DNA of 64,000 nt from [Bacteroides] pectinophilus. Lineage in GTDB: Bacteria; Bacillota; Clostridia; Lachnospirales; Lachnospiraceae. The DNA lies in contig CP102260.1 of NCBI GenBank assembly GCA_025146925.1, forward strand, positions 1,193,001-1,257,000, read 5' to 3'. The notes under the pieces are model-generated. The model saw only the letters and a program-made list of their open reading frames with translations, made no database searches and was not told the origin of the DNA. Below are positions 7,959 to 17,445 of the stretch, piece after piece (position 1 is the first letter of the stretch; each line of letters begins with the position of its first letter). The position numbers were made by a program, and so were the translations under genes.

Positions 7959-9434
7959 ATGACAAAAGTCAGAACTAGATTTGCACCAAGCCCTACAGGA
8001 AGAATGCATGTTGGCAACCTTCGTACGGCTCTTTATGCATATCTTATAGCAAAGCATGAGAATGGTGATTTCCTTCTTAGAATAGAGGACACAGATCAGG
8101 AACGTTTCTTTGATGAAGCACTTGATATAATCTACAGAACAATGAAGGCTACAGGACTTGAGCATGATGAAGGACCCGATAAGGACGGCGGTGTAGGTCC
8201 TTATGTACAGAGTGAGCGTCAGGCACAGGGCATATACATGAAATATGCAAAGATGCTTGTGGAGAAGGGAGAGGCATATTACTGCTTCTGCGATAAGGAG
8301 AGACTTGAAAGCTTAAGACAGACTGTTGTAGGCGAGGATGGAGAGAGCAAGGAGATAGTGGTATATGACAAGCACTGTCTGTCACTTAGCAGGGAAGAGG
8401 TAGAGGCTAATCTTGCGGCAGGTAAACCATTTGTAATAAGACAGAATAACCCACGTGAAGGAAGCACAACATTCCATGATGAACTTTATGGTGATGTAAC
8501 AGTACCTAACGAAGAACTTGATGATATGATTCTTATGAAGTCTGACGGCTTCCCGACATATAATTTTGCTAATGTTGTAGATGATCACCTTATGGGGATT
8601 ACACATGTAGTAAGAGGTAATGAGTATATATCATCATCACCGAAGTATACAAGACTTTACGAGGCATTTGGCTGGGAAGAGCCTAAGTATATACACTGTC
8701 CTCTTATAACAGATGAGAATCACAAGAAGCTCAGCAAGAGAAGCGGACATGCATCATTTGAGGATCTTATTGAGCAGGGCTTTGTTGCAGAAGCAGTAGT
8801 TAATTATGTTGCACTGCTTGGATGGAGTCCTGAGGATAACAGGGAGATATTCTCACTTGATGAGCTTGTAAAAGTGTTTGACTATCACAGAATCGGTAAG
8901 TCACCGGCTGTGTTTGACATTAATAAGCTGCGCTGGATGAATGGCGAGTATCTTAAGGCAATGGATGATGAGAAGTTCTTTGAAATTGCGGAGCCATATA
9001 TCCGTAAAGTGATTAAGAAAGACCTTGATTTAAGAAAGATTGCAGCACTTGTCAAGACAAGAATAGAGGTTCTTCCAGAGATTGAGGGGCATATTGATTT
9101 CTTTGAGGAACTTCCGGAGTATGATACAGCAATGTATACACACAAGAAGATGAAGACAAATTCGGAGAATTCACTTGCAATACTTAAGGAGATGCTCCCT
9201 ATGCTTGAGGCTATTGATGATTACTCAGCAGAGAATCTCCATGACAGAGTTATGGAATTTGTTGCAGATAAGGGAATTAAGAACGGGCTTGCATTATGGC
9301 CTCTGCGTACGGCAGTATCGGGCAAGCAGATGACGCCTGGTGGTGCATTTGAGATTATGGATATAATCGGCAGGGATGAGAGCATTGCGAGAATACGCAA
9401 GGGAATTGAGATGTTAGAGAAGGAACTTGGCTGA
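7959..9434 (+). CDS. gltX: Glutamyl-tRNA synthetase
   Basis: Class I aminoacyl-tRNA synthetase (491 aa) that charges tRNA-Glu with glutamate. It has the HIGH-equivalent [17 protein letters not shown] near residues 9-25 and the KMSKS-equivalent KKLSKRSGH near 255. The C-terminal helical anticodon-binding domain ends in [16 protein letters not shown] 7959 is chosen because AAGG lies 7 bases upstream and translation then begins at the conserved [13 protein letters not shown] segment; TTG 7938 is an unlikely earlier start. Its TGA overlaps the ATG of the helicase gene (TGATG), so the two are coupled. Confidence 0.97.
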   Translation: MTKVRTRFAPSPTGRMHVGNLRTALYAYLIAKHENGDFLLRIEDTDQERFFDEALDIIYRTMKATGLEHDEGPDKDGGVGPYVQSERQAQGIYMKYAKMLVEKGEAYYCFCDKERLESLRQTVVGEDGESKEIVVYDKHCLSLSREEVEANLAAGKPFVIRQNNPREGSTTFHDELYGDVTVPNEELDDMILMKSDGFPTYNFANVVDDHLMGITHVVRGNEYISSSPKYTRLYEAFGWEEPKYIHCPLITDENHKKLSKRSGHASFEDLIEQGFVAEAVVNYVALLGWSPEDNREIFSLDELVKVFDYHRIGKSPAVFDINKLRWMNGEYLKAMDDEKFFEIAEPYIRKVIKKDLDLRKIAALVKTRIEVLPEIEGHIDFFEELPEYDTAMYTHKKMKTNSENSLAILKEMLPMLEAIDDYSAENLHDRVMEFVADKGIKNGLALWPLRTAVSGKQMTPGGAFEIMDIIGRDESIARIRKGIEMLEKELG

Positions 9435-11299
9435 TGAATAAAAGCGAAGCCCAGATACGGGCAATTAATCATTTTAATGGACCGTGTCAGGTAATTGCCG
9501 GTCCCGGTTCGGGCAAGACTACTGTGATTACGCACAGAACACTCAGCCTTATACGGGACCATGGGGTATCGCCATCGAATATTCTCGTAATTACATTTAC
9601 AAGAATGGCGGCAGGCGAGATGAAGGAAAGATTCTTAAGGCTTGCCGCAAAAGAAGATACTGCAGGAAGAATGACAGGAGAAGCAGGCCGCGTGACGTTT
9701 GGTACGTTTCACGCGGTATTTTTTACTATTCTGAAGCATGCATATAATTACAGTGCACAGAATATAGTGCGTGAAGAGCAGCAGCGTGAAGCTATCAGAC
9801 AGAGCATAGCAAGATATCAGATTGAGACGGAAGATGAGAATGAATTCATTTCACAGCTTCTGGCAGAGATAAGCAGGGTTAAGAGTGAGGGAATCAATCC
9901 CGATATGTATTATTCAATTAACTGTTCTGAGACTGTATTCAGGGATATATACAGGGATTATGCACATATGCTTGAAAGTAACAGGCTTATAGATTTTGAT
10001 GATATGCTTGTGTATTGTTATGAGCTGCTTTCAAAAAGACCGGACATTCTAAAGGCATGGCAGAATAAATTTAGATATATTCTTGTGGATGAGTTCCAGG
10101 ATATCAACAGGATGCAGTATGAGGTGGTAAAGCTCCTTGCCGGAAAGACACAGAATATATTTATTGTAGGCGATGATGACCAGAGCATATATGGATTCCG
10201 CGGTGCTAAACCTGAGATTATGCTTAATTTTGAACGTGATTTCAAGAATGTGATGAGAATAAAGCTTGATGTGAATTACAGGTCAACTCCGCAGATTGTT
10301 AATTCGGCAAGGCGTGTAATTGAGCATAATATCAAACGCTTCAAAAAAGATATAAGAACAGTTAATGCCACCGGAGAGCCTGTAGATGTGAGAAATTTTC
10401 AGGATACTATAGCAGAGAATTCAGCCATAGTGGATATGATAAGACGGGAAGTAAGCGCCGGCAATGCAGCGTACAGTGATATTGCCGTACTTACAAGAAC
10501 TAATATCGGCGGACGACAGCTTATGGGTAAGTTTATTGAATATAACATACCTTTTGTTACAAGAGACAGCATCCCCAATCTGTATGAACATTGGATAGCA
10601 AAAAATATATTTGCGTATATAAGGCTTGCAATGGGATCAAGAAGCCGTGATACATTTTTGCAGGTAATGAACAGACCTAAGCGTTATATAAGCCGTGATA
10701 TGCTTATGGAAGAGGTTGTTGATTTTAATATCCTGAAGAGCAGATATTCAGACAGGGACTGGATGGTTGAACGTATAGCAGACCTGGAGGGAGACATTAA
10801 GGTACTTGAAAGGTGCAGTCCGCTGGCGGCAGTTAATTATATAAGGCGTGCAATCGGATATGACTGCTATCTCAGGGAATATTCGGCGGAACGAAGGATA
10901 AGTGAAGATGATCTGTTTGCTGTTATCGATGAATTACAGGAGAGTGCATCACAGTTCAATACATATGATGAATGGTTCGCATATATTGAACAGTACACTG
11001 AAGAGATTAAGACACAGACGGCTAAGCACTATGGCAGGAGTGCCGACAGCAATGCGGTAACAATATGCACGATGCACAGTGCTAAAGGGCTTGAGTACCC
11101 GGAAGTGTTCATTATAGATGCTAATGAAGGCGTTACGCCATACAGCAAGGCGGCGCTTGATGAGGAGATAGAGGAAGAGCGCAGGATGTTCTATGTTGCA
11201 ATGACAAGAGCAAAGTCGCGGCTTCATGTGTATTCTGTACGTGAGAGATATAACAAAACACTCGAAGTATCGAGATTTGTAAAAGAAATTTTAAAATAA
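9434..11299 (+). CDS. UvrD/PcrA-type superfamily 1 DNA helicase (short form)
   Basis: A 3'-5' SF1A helicase probably acting in DNA repair or conflict resolution. Motifs in order: Walker A GPGSGKTTVITHR (residues 18-30), ITFTRMAA (Ia), LVDEFQDINRMQYEVV (II), GDDDQSIYGFRGA (III), NYRST (IV), MHSAKGLEYPEVF (V) and YVAMTRAKSRLHVYS (VI). At 621 aa it is about 100 residues shorter than PcrA and lacks PcrA's C-terminal extension that binds RNA polymerase. The start codon overlaps the gltX stop. Similar short UvrD-like helicases are common in Lachnospiraceae; the exact role is unknown. Confidence 0.93.
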   Translation: MNKSEAQIRAINHFNGPCQVIAGPGSGKTTVITHRTLSLIRDHGVSPSNILVITFTRMAAGEMKERFLRLAAKEDTAGRMTGEAGRVTFGTFHAVFFTILKHAYNYSAQNIVREEQQREAIRQSIARYQIETEDENEFISQLLAEISRVKSEGINPDMYYSINCSETVFRDIYRDYAHMLESNRLIDFDDMLVYCYELLSKRPDILKAWQNKFRYILVDEFQDINRMQYEVVKLLAGKTQNIFIVGDDDQSIYGFRGAKPEIMLNFERDFKNVMRIKLDVNYRSTPQIVNSARRVIEHNIKRFKKDIRTVNATGEPVDVRNFQDTIAENSAIVDMIRREVSAGNAAYSDIAVLTRTNIGGRQLMGKFIEYNIPFVTRDSIPNLYEHWIAKNIFAYIRLAMGSRSRDTFLQVMNRPKRYISRDMLMEEVVDFNILKSRYSDRDWMVERIADLEGDIKVLERCSPLAAVNYIRRAIGYDCYLREYSAERRISEDDLFAVIDELQESASQFNTYDEWFAYIEQYTEEIKTQTAKHYGRSADSNAVTICTMHSAKGLEYPEVFIIDANEGVTPYSKAALDEEIEEERRMFYVAMTRAKSRLHVYSVRERYNKTLEVSRFVKEILK

Positions 11300-11302
11300 G
11301 GG

Positions 11303-11331
11303 TTTACAAAAGCTGCTTATAATGTTATAAA
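11303..11331 (+). promoter_or_regulatory. Promoter of the riboswitch-controlled ATPase gene
   Basis: TTTACA (11303-11308), a 17-base spacer and TATAAA (11326-11331), with an extended -10 TGT just before it. Transcription would start near 11338, directly ahead of the riboswitch. Confidence 0.65.
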
Positions 11332-11339
11332 ATATACAT

Positions 11340-11466
11340 CACAAAAAGGGAGTAGTTGCATGCCGGATTGCCGGGATACTGATTGATATCAGGAACACCG
11401 GAGCATGTTGCGGAATCTCGTCAGTACGATTATTATGTGACAATGGTCTTTATGGACATAGTCTTT
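11340..11466 (+). ncRNA. yybP-ykoY (manganese) riboswitch aptamer
   Basis: This 338-base intergenic stretch (11300-11637) is filled by promoter, aptamer and terminator. The yybP-ykoY hallmarks are the AGGGAGTAG segment near 11347-11355 and the second conserved loop with ATATCAGGAACACCGG near 11387-11402. The 3' strand CTTT near 11449 can close the basal helix with the 5' AAAAAG. The family senses Mn2+ and normally turns on Mn exporters or related P-type ATPases, and a P-type ATPase follows here. Exact aptamer ends are estimates. Confidence 0.85.
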
Positions 11467-11479
11467 GGACATAGTCTTT
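11454..11479 (+). repeat. Two perfect 13-bp tandem repeats in the riboswitch expression platform
   Basis: GGACATAGTCTTT occurs twice without a gap (11454-11466 and 11467-11479). AGTCTT of copy one is complementary to AAGACT (11514-11519) at the base of the terminator, and ACATAG of copy two to CTATGT (11503-11508). The two pairings are nested and would form an antiterminator. Confidence 0.75.
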
Positions 11480-11513
11480 TGGTAATCCGGGGTCTGCACA
11501 ACCTATGTTGAAC

Positions 11514-11564
11514 AAGACTTTTTGCGTATACATTTTTATTTGTATACGCAAAAAGTCTTTTTTT
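11514..11564 (+). terminator. Riboswitch-controlled intrinsic terminator
   Basis: A perfect 19-bp stem (11514-11532 with 11541-11559), an 8-base loop and a T-run. It lies between the aptamer and the ATPase gene, so by default it would stop transcription before the coding region. Confidence 0.92.
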
Positions 11565-11637
11565 ATTCTGATAATATGTTCATACGTAAACTGTGTTACG
11601 GCAGCTGCAACAATAACCTGAATAAAGGAGGCCCACA

Positions 11638-14256
11638 ATGAAAGATAACAAAGAATTATACCGTATGAGCAAAGAAGAACTGTTTATGTACATGAAAGCT
11701 GACGGCAACGGACTTACAACTGATGCTGCCAGTGAGATACTTGAAGAAAAAGGGCATAATGTAATTAGCGAATCTAAAAAGAAAAGTGCATTGGCGGTAT
11801 TTTTTGGACAATTTAAAGATATGCTTGTAATAATTCTTATTATGGCGGCAGTGATATCAATGTTTTCAGGGAATGCGGAAAGTACTGCGGTAATATTTGC
11901 AGTAATAATCATGAATGCAGTGCTGGGAACAATCCAGTATGTCAAAGCTGAAAAGTCACTGGAATCATTGAAAGCAATGTCAGCTCCTCATGCGAGAGTA
12001 TTAAGGGACGGCAGAAAAATAGAAATTCCGGCTGAGAATGTGGTGCCGGGAGATGTTCTTTTATTAGACGCGGGGGATATGGTTGCAGCAGACGGAAGAG
12101 TCCTGTGTTCTTATTCACTTCAGGTGAATGAAAGTTCACTTACCGGTGAGTCAACTAGTGTTGATAAGACAGACAGGGTGCCGGAAGGAGAAGCAGGAAT
12201 TGCTGACAGAACCAATATGGTGTATTCCGGAAGTCTTGTCACATACGGAAGGGCAGAGATACTTGTGACGGCAACAGGTATGGAAACTGAGATGGGTAAG
12301 ATTGCAGGGCTGATGAATGCAACCAAAGAGAAAAAGACTCCGCTTCAGGTAAGTCTTGATGATTTCAGCAGGAAGCTTGCAATAGCAATAATGATTATAT
12401 CAGCAATTGTTTTTGGTATAAGAATATATCAGAGACAGCCGCTGCTTGAGTCCCTTATGTTTGCAGTTGCATTGGCAGTTGCCGCAATACCGGAGGCCCT
12501 GGGCTCAATAGTTACGATTGTTCAGGCTATGGGCACACAGAAAATGGCAGCAGATAACGCAGTAATGAAGGAACTGAAGGCGGTTGAGAGCCTTGGATGT
12601 GTATCTGTAATCTGTTCGGATAAGACCGGTACGCTTACACAGAACAGAATGACTGTTGAGAATGTATATATAGATGGTGCCTGCATAAATCCTGATGAAA
12701 TTGACATAAAAAAGCAGCTCCACAGATATCTGCTGTATATTGCTATACTTAATAACGATTCTTCTATAGATGGGGAAAAGGGGATAGGGGATCCGACGGA
12801 ATACTGTCTGCTTACAATGGCACGTAATGCCGGACTTAGCAACGCAGGCATATCGGAAGAAAATATAAGACAGCTTATGCCGAGAATGGCAGAACTCCCT
12901 TTTGATTCGGACAGGAAGATGATGAGTACCAAATATATGATTCATAACATTCCTATGATACTTACAAAAGGTGCAACAGATATAATTCTTGAGAGAACAG
13001 AGAATATTGCTGTATCTGACGGCGTACGTCCTATAACGCCGGATGACAGGAAAAAGATATACAGGCAGAATGAGATTTTCTCAGAACAGGGTCAGAGAGT
13101 TCTTGCATTTGCATATAAAGAGACAGACAACAGCCAGAGACTTGAACCGGATGATGAGAGCGGATATACGTTTGTCGGACTTGCCGCAATGACAGACCCT
13201 CCGAGGGAAGAATCGGAAAATGCAGTTATGGAAGCAAAATCTGCAGGAATAAAAACAGTTATGATAACAGGGGACCATAAGGTTACAGCAAAAGCCATAG
13301 CCGAAAGAATCGGAATATTTGAAGATGGCGATATTGCGGTTACAGGTCAGGAGCTTGACAGAATGACAGATGAAGAGCTTGATGGCATAATTGAAAATGT
13401 CAGCGTGTATGCAAGAGTCTCGCCGGAGAATAAAATACGTATTGTAGAGCACTGGCAGAAAAAAGGAAGAATAGTAGCGATGACGGGAGATGGTGTTAAT
13501 GATGCACCGGCACTTAAAAAAGCTGATATCGGAATTGCAATGGGAATAACAGGTACAGAAGTATCAAAGGATGCGGCATCAATGATACTTACGGATGATA
13601 ATTTTGCCACAATAATAAAGGCTGTGCTTAACGGAAGAAATGTATTCAGAAATATCAAAAACGCAATCCAGTTTCTGCTTTCGGGTAATATGGCAGCAAT
13701 AATGGTGGTGCTGTACTGTTCTGTTGCTGCATTGCCAACGCCGTTTGAACCGGTGCATCTGCTCTTTATAAACCTGCTTACAGATTCACTTCCGGCACTT
13801 GCGATAGGTATGGAGCCGGTAGATAAGTCGCTGATGAAGCAAAGACCAAGGAATCCAAAGGAAGGAATAATTACACGTGATTTTGCATTAAACCTTCTGC
13901 TCTATGGTGTAATGATTGCTGTATCAACACTTACAGGATTTTATACAGGCCTGTCTGTGAATGCAGCTACGGCAAGCACGATGGCATTCGCGGTACTCAC
14001 ACTTGCAAGACTTTTTCATGGATTTAACTGCAGAAGCAGCAAATCTCTGAACAGAATAGGAATAGGAAGCAATAAATGGAGTATTGCTGCATTTGCGGCA
14101 GGAACATTGCTGCTTGCAATTGTGCTCACAGTTCCGGCACTTGGAAGACTGTTCTGTATCGCACCGCTTGGAATGGCACAGATTACAATGATTATAATAC
14201 TGGCACTTATACCGTCACTTATTATCCAAATGTCAAGGATAGTGCGTGGAAGATAG
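11638..14256 (+). CDS. P-type cation-transporting ATPase (Ca2+/Mn2+ efflux type)
   Basis: An 872-aa P2-type ATPase. It shows the N-terminal cation-ATPase domain, the actuator TGES (LTGESTSV), phosphorylation motif CSDKTGTLTQNRM near residue 327, the nucleotide domain (KGA near 441), the hinge MTGDGVNDAPALKKADIGIAMG and about ten membrane segments. The M4 ion motif reads PEALGSIVTI. PEAL-type variants occur in bacterial ATPases linked to Mn or Ca export, while PEGLP is usual in SERCA. Together with the upstream Mn riboswitch this points to Mn2+ efflux, though the ion is inferred. ATG 11638 has the site AAAGGAGG. Confidence 0.93.
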   Translation: MKDNKELYRMSKEELFMYMKADGNGLTTDAASEILEEKGHNVISESKKKSALAVFFGQFKDMLVIILIMAAVISMFSGNAESTAVIFAVIIMNAVLGTIQYVKAEKSLESLKAMSAPHARVLRDGRKIEIPAENVVPGDVLLLDAGDMVAADGRVLCSYSLQVNESSLTGESTSVDKTDRVPEGEAGIADRTNMVYSGSLVTYGRAEILVTATGMETEMGKIAGLMNATKEKKTPLQVSLDDFSRKLAIAIMIISAIVFGIRIYQRQPLLESLMFAVALAVAAIPEALGSIVTIVQAMGTQKMAADNAVMKELKAVESLGCVSVICSDKTGTLTQNRMTVENVYIDGACINPDEIDIKKQLHRYLLYIAILNNDSSIDGEKGIGDPTEYCLLTMARNAGLSNAGISEENIRQLMPRMAELPFDSDRKMMSTKYMIHNIPMILTKGATDIILERTENIAVSDGVRPITPDDRKKIYRQNEIFSEQGQRVLAFAYKETDNSQRLEPDDESGYTFVGLAAMTDPPREESENAVMEAKSAGIKTVMITGDHKVTAKAIAERIGIFEDGDIAVTGQELDRMTDEELDGIIENVSVYARVSPENKIRIVEHWQKKGRIVAMTGDGVNDAPALKKADIGIAMGITGTEVSKDAASMILTDDNFATIIKAVLNGRNVFRNIKNAIQFLLSGNMAAIMVVLYCSVAALPTPFEPVHLLFINLLTDSLPALAIGMEPVDKSLMKQRPRNPKEGIITRDFALNLLLYGVMIAVSTLTGFYTGLSVNAATASTMAFAVLTLARLFHGFNCRSSKSLNRIGIGSNKWSIAAFAAGTLLLAIVLTVPALGRLFCIAPLGMAQITMIIILALIPSLIIQMSRIVRGR

Positions 14257-14263
14257 GCAAAAC

Positions 14264-14330
14264 AAAAGCTTCACCGGATATGGAGGTCATGGAAAATATC
14301 TTCATGACACCGACAGGGTGAAGCTTTTTA
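14264..14330. terminator. Bidirectional terminator between the ATPase and lrp genes
   Basis: Outer arms AAAAGCTTCACC (14264-14275) and GGTGAAGCTTTT (14317-14328) pair over 12 bp. An inner GTCATG/CATGAC hairpin sits in the long loop. T-runs occur on both strands, so it can serve both convergent genes. Confidence 0.8.
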
Positions 14331-14344
14331 TAATATTATAATCA

Positions 14345-14800
14345 TTATTTATCGTCAGGCATCTCTGCATTTACATCGATTCCGCGTGGCTCGACAGGCG
14401 TAGAGAATACAATCTGCGTGCTTGTTCTGCCGAATTTCTGCAGCTGGCCGATGAAAGTATCAAGTTCCATAGTGCTTGGAAATGCAACCTTAAGCAGCAT
14501 CGAATAATTACCGGTAACACAGTTGCATTCTATTACATTAGGGCATGATTTGATAAAAGGATAGAATTCCGGCTTCTGTACGGGTGCAATCTCAAGATTG
14601 ATGAATGCTGTTATGTGGTAGCCTAATTTGAGCTGGTTAATCTTAGCCTCATAGCCTACTATAATCTCTTCTTTTTCAAGACGTTCAATTCTGGCAGATA
14701 CCGCAGGGGATGAAAGAAATACTTTTTCGGCAAGAACCTTGAGCGGCATTCTTGCATTTTCCTGCAGAAGTGTGACAAGCTTTTTATCAATTTTATCCAT
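14345..14800 (-). CDS. Lrp/AsnC-family transcriptional regulator
   Basis: A 151-aa feast/famine regulator. The N-terminal winged helix (about residues 1-60) includes KVFLSSPAVSARIERLEKEE, the recognition helix. The C-terminal RAM/AsnC_trans_reg domain (about 65-143) forms the amino-acid-sensing oligomer. Length is typical for the family. It faces the ATPase gene tail-to-tail and has a separate promoter region in 14801-15024. The targets and the effector amino acid cannot be read from the sequence. The start ATG has AAAGAGG upstream. Confidence 0.93.
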   Translation of the reverse strand: MDKIDKKLVTLLQENARMPLKVLAEKVFLSSPAVSARIERLEKEEIIVGYEAKINQLKLGYHITAFINLEIAPVQKPEFYPFIKSCPNVIECNCVTGNYSMLLKVAFPSTMELDTFIGQLQKFGRTSTQIVFSTPVEPRGIDVNAEMPDDK

Positions 14801-14963
14801 GGCAAATACCTCTTTCCGCTGTCTGACATAAAAAAAGACAATTATAAGACTTAGGATGCCTCACAATTGTCGCCGTCGACTTACTTTATTTATGGATATA
14901 TGATACATTATTTATTTTAATAAATCAATAAATTTTTCAAAAAATTAATGGAATATTTGGGAT

Positions 14964-14972
14964 TGGTATAAT
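14964..14972 (+). promoter_or_regulatory. Extended -10 promoter for the DUF1292 gene
   Basis: TGGTATAAT (TGn plus a perfect TATAAT at 14967-14972) lies 52 bases before the start. The -35 region is weak, as expected for an extended -10 promoter. Confidence 0.5.
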
Positions 14973-15024
14973 ATAATTCATTTATGCGCTAAAAATGCGG
15001 ATAGAAAACGGAGGTTTATTGATT

Positions 15025-15336
15025 ATGGCTAAGAATCATAACGAAGATGATGAAGAGATGACACTTGTACTCACACTTGACGAGGGGGATGTTGAGTGTT
15101 CAATACTTACAATATATGAATGCGGCGGAAAGGATTACATTGTAGTGCTGCCGAAGGACAAGGACGGCAATCCCAAGGATGAGGTGTATATATACAGATA
15201 TCTTGAGGATGAGGAAGGTAATCCATCAATAGAATATATTGATGACGAGGAAGAATATGAGGCTGCTGCTGACAGATACGACGAACTTCTTGATGAAGCA
15301 GAGTATGAAGAGCTTGCAGGGGATGACGAAGAGTAA
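15025..15336 (+). CDS. DUF1292 (YrzB-like) small acidic protein
   Basis: A 103-aa, very acidic cytoplasmic protein. The pattern MTLVLTLDEGDVECSILTIY (about residues 12-31), then YIVVLPKDKDG and VYIYRY, is the DUF1292 core, which has no established function. The C-terminal 40 residues are almost all acidic (DDEEEYEAAADRYDEL). ATG 15025 is chosen for the strong site GGAGGT 9 bases upstream; ATG 14995 would add ten residues that include the ribosome site. It precedes the MoxR gene by 28 bases. In other Firmicutes YrzB sits near alaS/yrrK-type genes, so the link to MoxR here may be only positional. Confidence 0.85.
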   Translation: MAKNHNEDDEEMTLVLTLDEGDVECSILTIYECGGKDYIVVLPKDKDGNPKDEVYIYRYLEDEEGNPSIEYIDDEEEYEAAADRYDELLDEAEYEELAGDDEE

Positions 15337-15364
15337 TAAGTTATAATCAGGAATGGAGACAGGT

Positions 15365-16312
15365 ATGCAGGCTGGAATTAATGATATTAGAAAAAATATG
15401 GCAGGAGTGATTGTCGGCAAGGAGAAGGTTACGGATTATATACTTACGGCAATGCTTGCCAGTGGACATGTTCTCCTTGAAGATGTTCCGGGAACAGGTA
15501 AGACTTTAATCGCGAAGACACTGGCAAAGTCAGTTGATGCGCAGTTCTCGCGTATACAGTTTACACCGGATCTTGTGCCTTCAGATGTTACGGGAATACA
15601 TTATTATAATCAGAAAGCAGGCGAGTTTGTATTAAGAAAGGGACCTGTGTTTGCCAATATAGTTCTTGCGGATGAGATAAACAGGGCGACACCGAGAACG
15701 CAGTCAAGCATGCTTGAATGTATGGAGGAAAGACAGGTTACTATAGATGATGAGACGCTTAAGCTTGAAGAACCGTTCGTGGTTATAGCGACACAGAATC
15801 CTATCGAGACAGCAGGTACGTTTGCATTGCCTGAAGCACAGCTTGACAGATTTATGATGAAGATTTCAATGGGATATCCGGACAGGGATGGGGAACTGCT
15901 TATGATGAACAGATTTCTGTCAGATAACCCGGCAGAGAGCATAAGACCTGTATGCACAAAACAGGATATTATAAAAATGCAGGATGAATCCCAGAAGGTA
16001 TATATACATCCGCATCTTATGGAGTATATTGCTGACATAGTCAGGATGACAAGGGAACTTCCGGAAGCAGCAATAGGTGTCAGTCCGAGAGGAACGCTTA
16101 CAATGCTTCGTGCTGTAAGGGCATATGCATATATTAATTCAAGAGATTATGTCGTGCCTGAGGATATACGCGAACTTGCTGTTCCTGTTCTTGCACACAG
16201 AATAGTTCTGAAGTCAGGAGCAGTCATGAAGGACAACAGAAAAGCAATGGTAGAGGCAATACTTGACAGGTGTCCGCTTAAGACTGAAGACTGGAATACA
16301 CAGCATGATTAG
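15365..16312 (+). CDS. MoxR-family AAA+ ATPase
   Basis: A 315-aa chaperone-like AAA+ ATPase. Walker A is EDVPGTGKTLIAKTL (about residues 39-53), Walker B is LADEINRATPRTQ (about 101-113), and sensor 1 lies in ATQNPIETAGTFALPEAQLDRF. The AAA lid domain (REL...ISPRGTL-type, here GVSPRGTLTMLRA) is near the C-terminus. MoxR proteins usually act on von Willebrand-type or DUF58 partners encoded next door, as here. ATG 15365 is preferred because AGGAATGGAGA ends 4 bases before it; an in-frame ATG at 15353 lies inside that site. Confidence 0.92.
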   Translation: MQAGINDIRKNMAGVIVGKEKVTDYILTAMLASGHVLLEDVPGTGKTLIAKTLAKSVDAQFSRIQFTPDLVPSDVTGIHYYNQKAGEFVLRKGPVFANIVLADEINRATPRTQSSMLECMEERQVTIDDETLKLEEPFVVIATQNPIETAGTFALPEAQLDRFMMKISMGYPDRDGELLMMNRFLSDNPAESIRPVCTKQDIIKMQDESQKVYIHPHLMEYIADIVRMTRELPEAAIGVSPRGTLTMLRAVRAYAYINSRDYVVPEDIRELAVPVLAHRIVLKSGAVMKDNRKAMVEAILDRCPLKTEDWNTQHD

Positions 16313-16326
16313 AAGGGCCGGAATAT

Positions 16327-17445
16327 ATGGAGATAGTTATAATGCTTGCAGCTGCAGCAGCAGTATATCTTGGGCTGTCAGGAATATATACGCACATATG
16401 GACAAAGAATCTTGAGGCGGATGTACGATTCTCGACAGATTCAGCAGTGTGCGGTGATGAGATTGAGATTGTTGAAGTCATTTCCAATGACAAGTGGCTT
16501 CCTCTTCCTTTTGTCAATGTAAAGTTCCAGATGGACAGAAAGCTTGAATTTGAAGGAGAAGACTCTAATTCGAGTGTTACGGATAAGTCATATAAAAATG
16601 ATGTGTTTTCTCTGCTTTTTCATCAGAGGATAACCAGGAGACTTCCGGTACGGTGCAGGCGGAGAGGAGTCTATTGTATAGACAGCATTGAGCTTGTCTC
16701 AAAGGGAATATTCATGAATCAGGTCATGAGCTGTCAGAAGTATATGCACAGGGAGCTTATTGTGTATCCGAAGATTGCAGACGTAAACGGAATAGATATC
16801 CTGAGCAGAAATGTGCTTGGAGACATAATAACCAGGCGTGCGATGTATGAAGATCCGTTTGAGATACGTGGCATACGCGATTATACAACTTATGATTCAA
16901 TGAAGATGATTAACTGGAAGGCTACTGCAAGGACACTCGGACTTAAAGTTAACATTCATGACTATACATCAAGCAGGAAAGTCTGCATTATCATGAATCT
17001 TAAGCCTGATGGCATGATTATAAATGGAGCACTGCAGGAAGAGAGCATATCGATTGTGGCAGGACTTGTACAGAGGCTTAGTGCGCAGGGCGTAGTCACG
17101 GGGATAGTCAGCAATGGACGTGACCGTGTTACAGGTACAGAACTTATTGTAGACGGAGCACAGGGACTTGCACATATTAAGACGGTTAATACATGCCTTG
17201 CGCGGATTGATCTCAATCTTGATATGGAGCCGGTTGAGAATCTGTTTGACAGAATAGATGAGCAGTCCGTATGTATTATGGTATCTCCGGGAACCAATAA
17301 AGCTCTTCAGTCAGGATACAATGATATGTGCAGACAGGGAAAAGCCGTATCATGGATACTGCCATATCATGATGGAATGGATACCGGACTGCAGTTTTGT
17401 CCGGATGTATCCGTAACACCATGGGAGGTGGCAAGATATGAGTAA
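16327..17445 (+). CDS. DUF58 domain protein
   Basis: A 372-aa protein with an N-terminal membrane helix (residues 1-20). A beta-rich region follows, then the DUF58 signature around residues 178-215 (EIRGIRDYTTYDS, then INWKATARTL). The C-terminal part resembles a von Willebrand A-like fold. DUF58 proteins are predicted partners of MoxR ATPases at the membrane; their substrate is unknown. It begins 14 bases after moxR and overlaps the next gene by 8 bases (17438-17445), so the three genes form one coupled unit. Confidence 0.88.
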   Translation: MEIVIMLAAAAAVYLGLSGIYTHIWTKNLEADVRFSTDSAVCGDEIEIVEVISNDKWLPLPFVNVKFQMDRKLEFEGEDSNSSVTDKSYKNDVFSLLFHQRITRRLPVRCRRRGVYCIDSIELVSKGIFMNQVMSCQKYMHRELIVYPKIADVNGIDILSRNVLGDIITRRAMYEDPFEIRGIRDYTTYDSMKMINWKATARTLGLKVNIHDYTSSRKVCIIMNLKPDGMIINGALQEESISIVAGLVQRLSAQGVVTGIVSNGRDRVTGTELIVDGAQGLAHIKTVNTCLARIDLNLDMEPVENLFDRIDEQSVCIMVSPGTNKALQSGYNDMCRQGKAVSWILPYHDGMDTGLQFCPDVSVTPWEVARYE

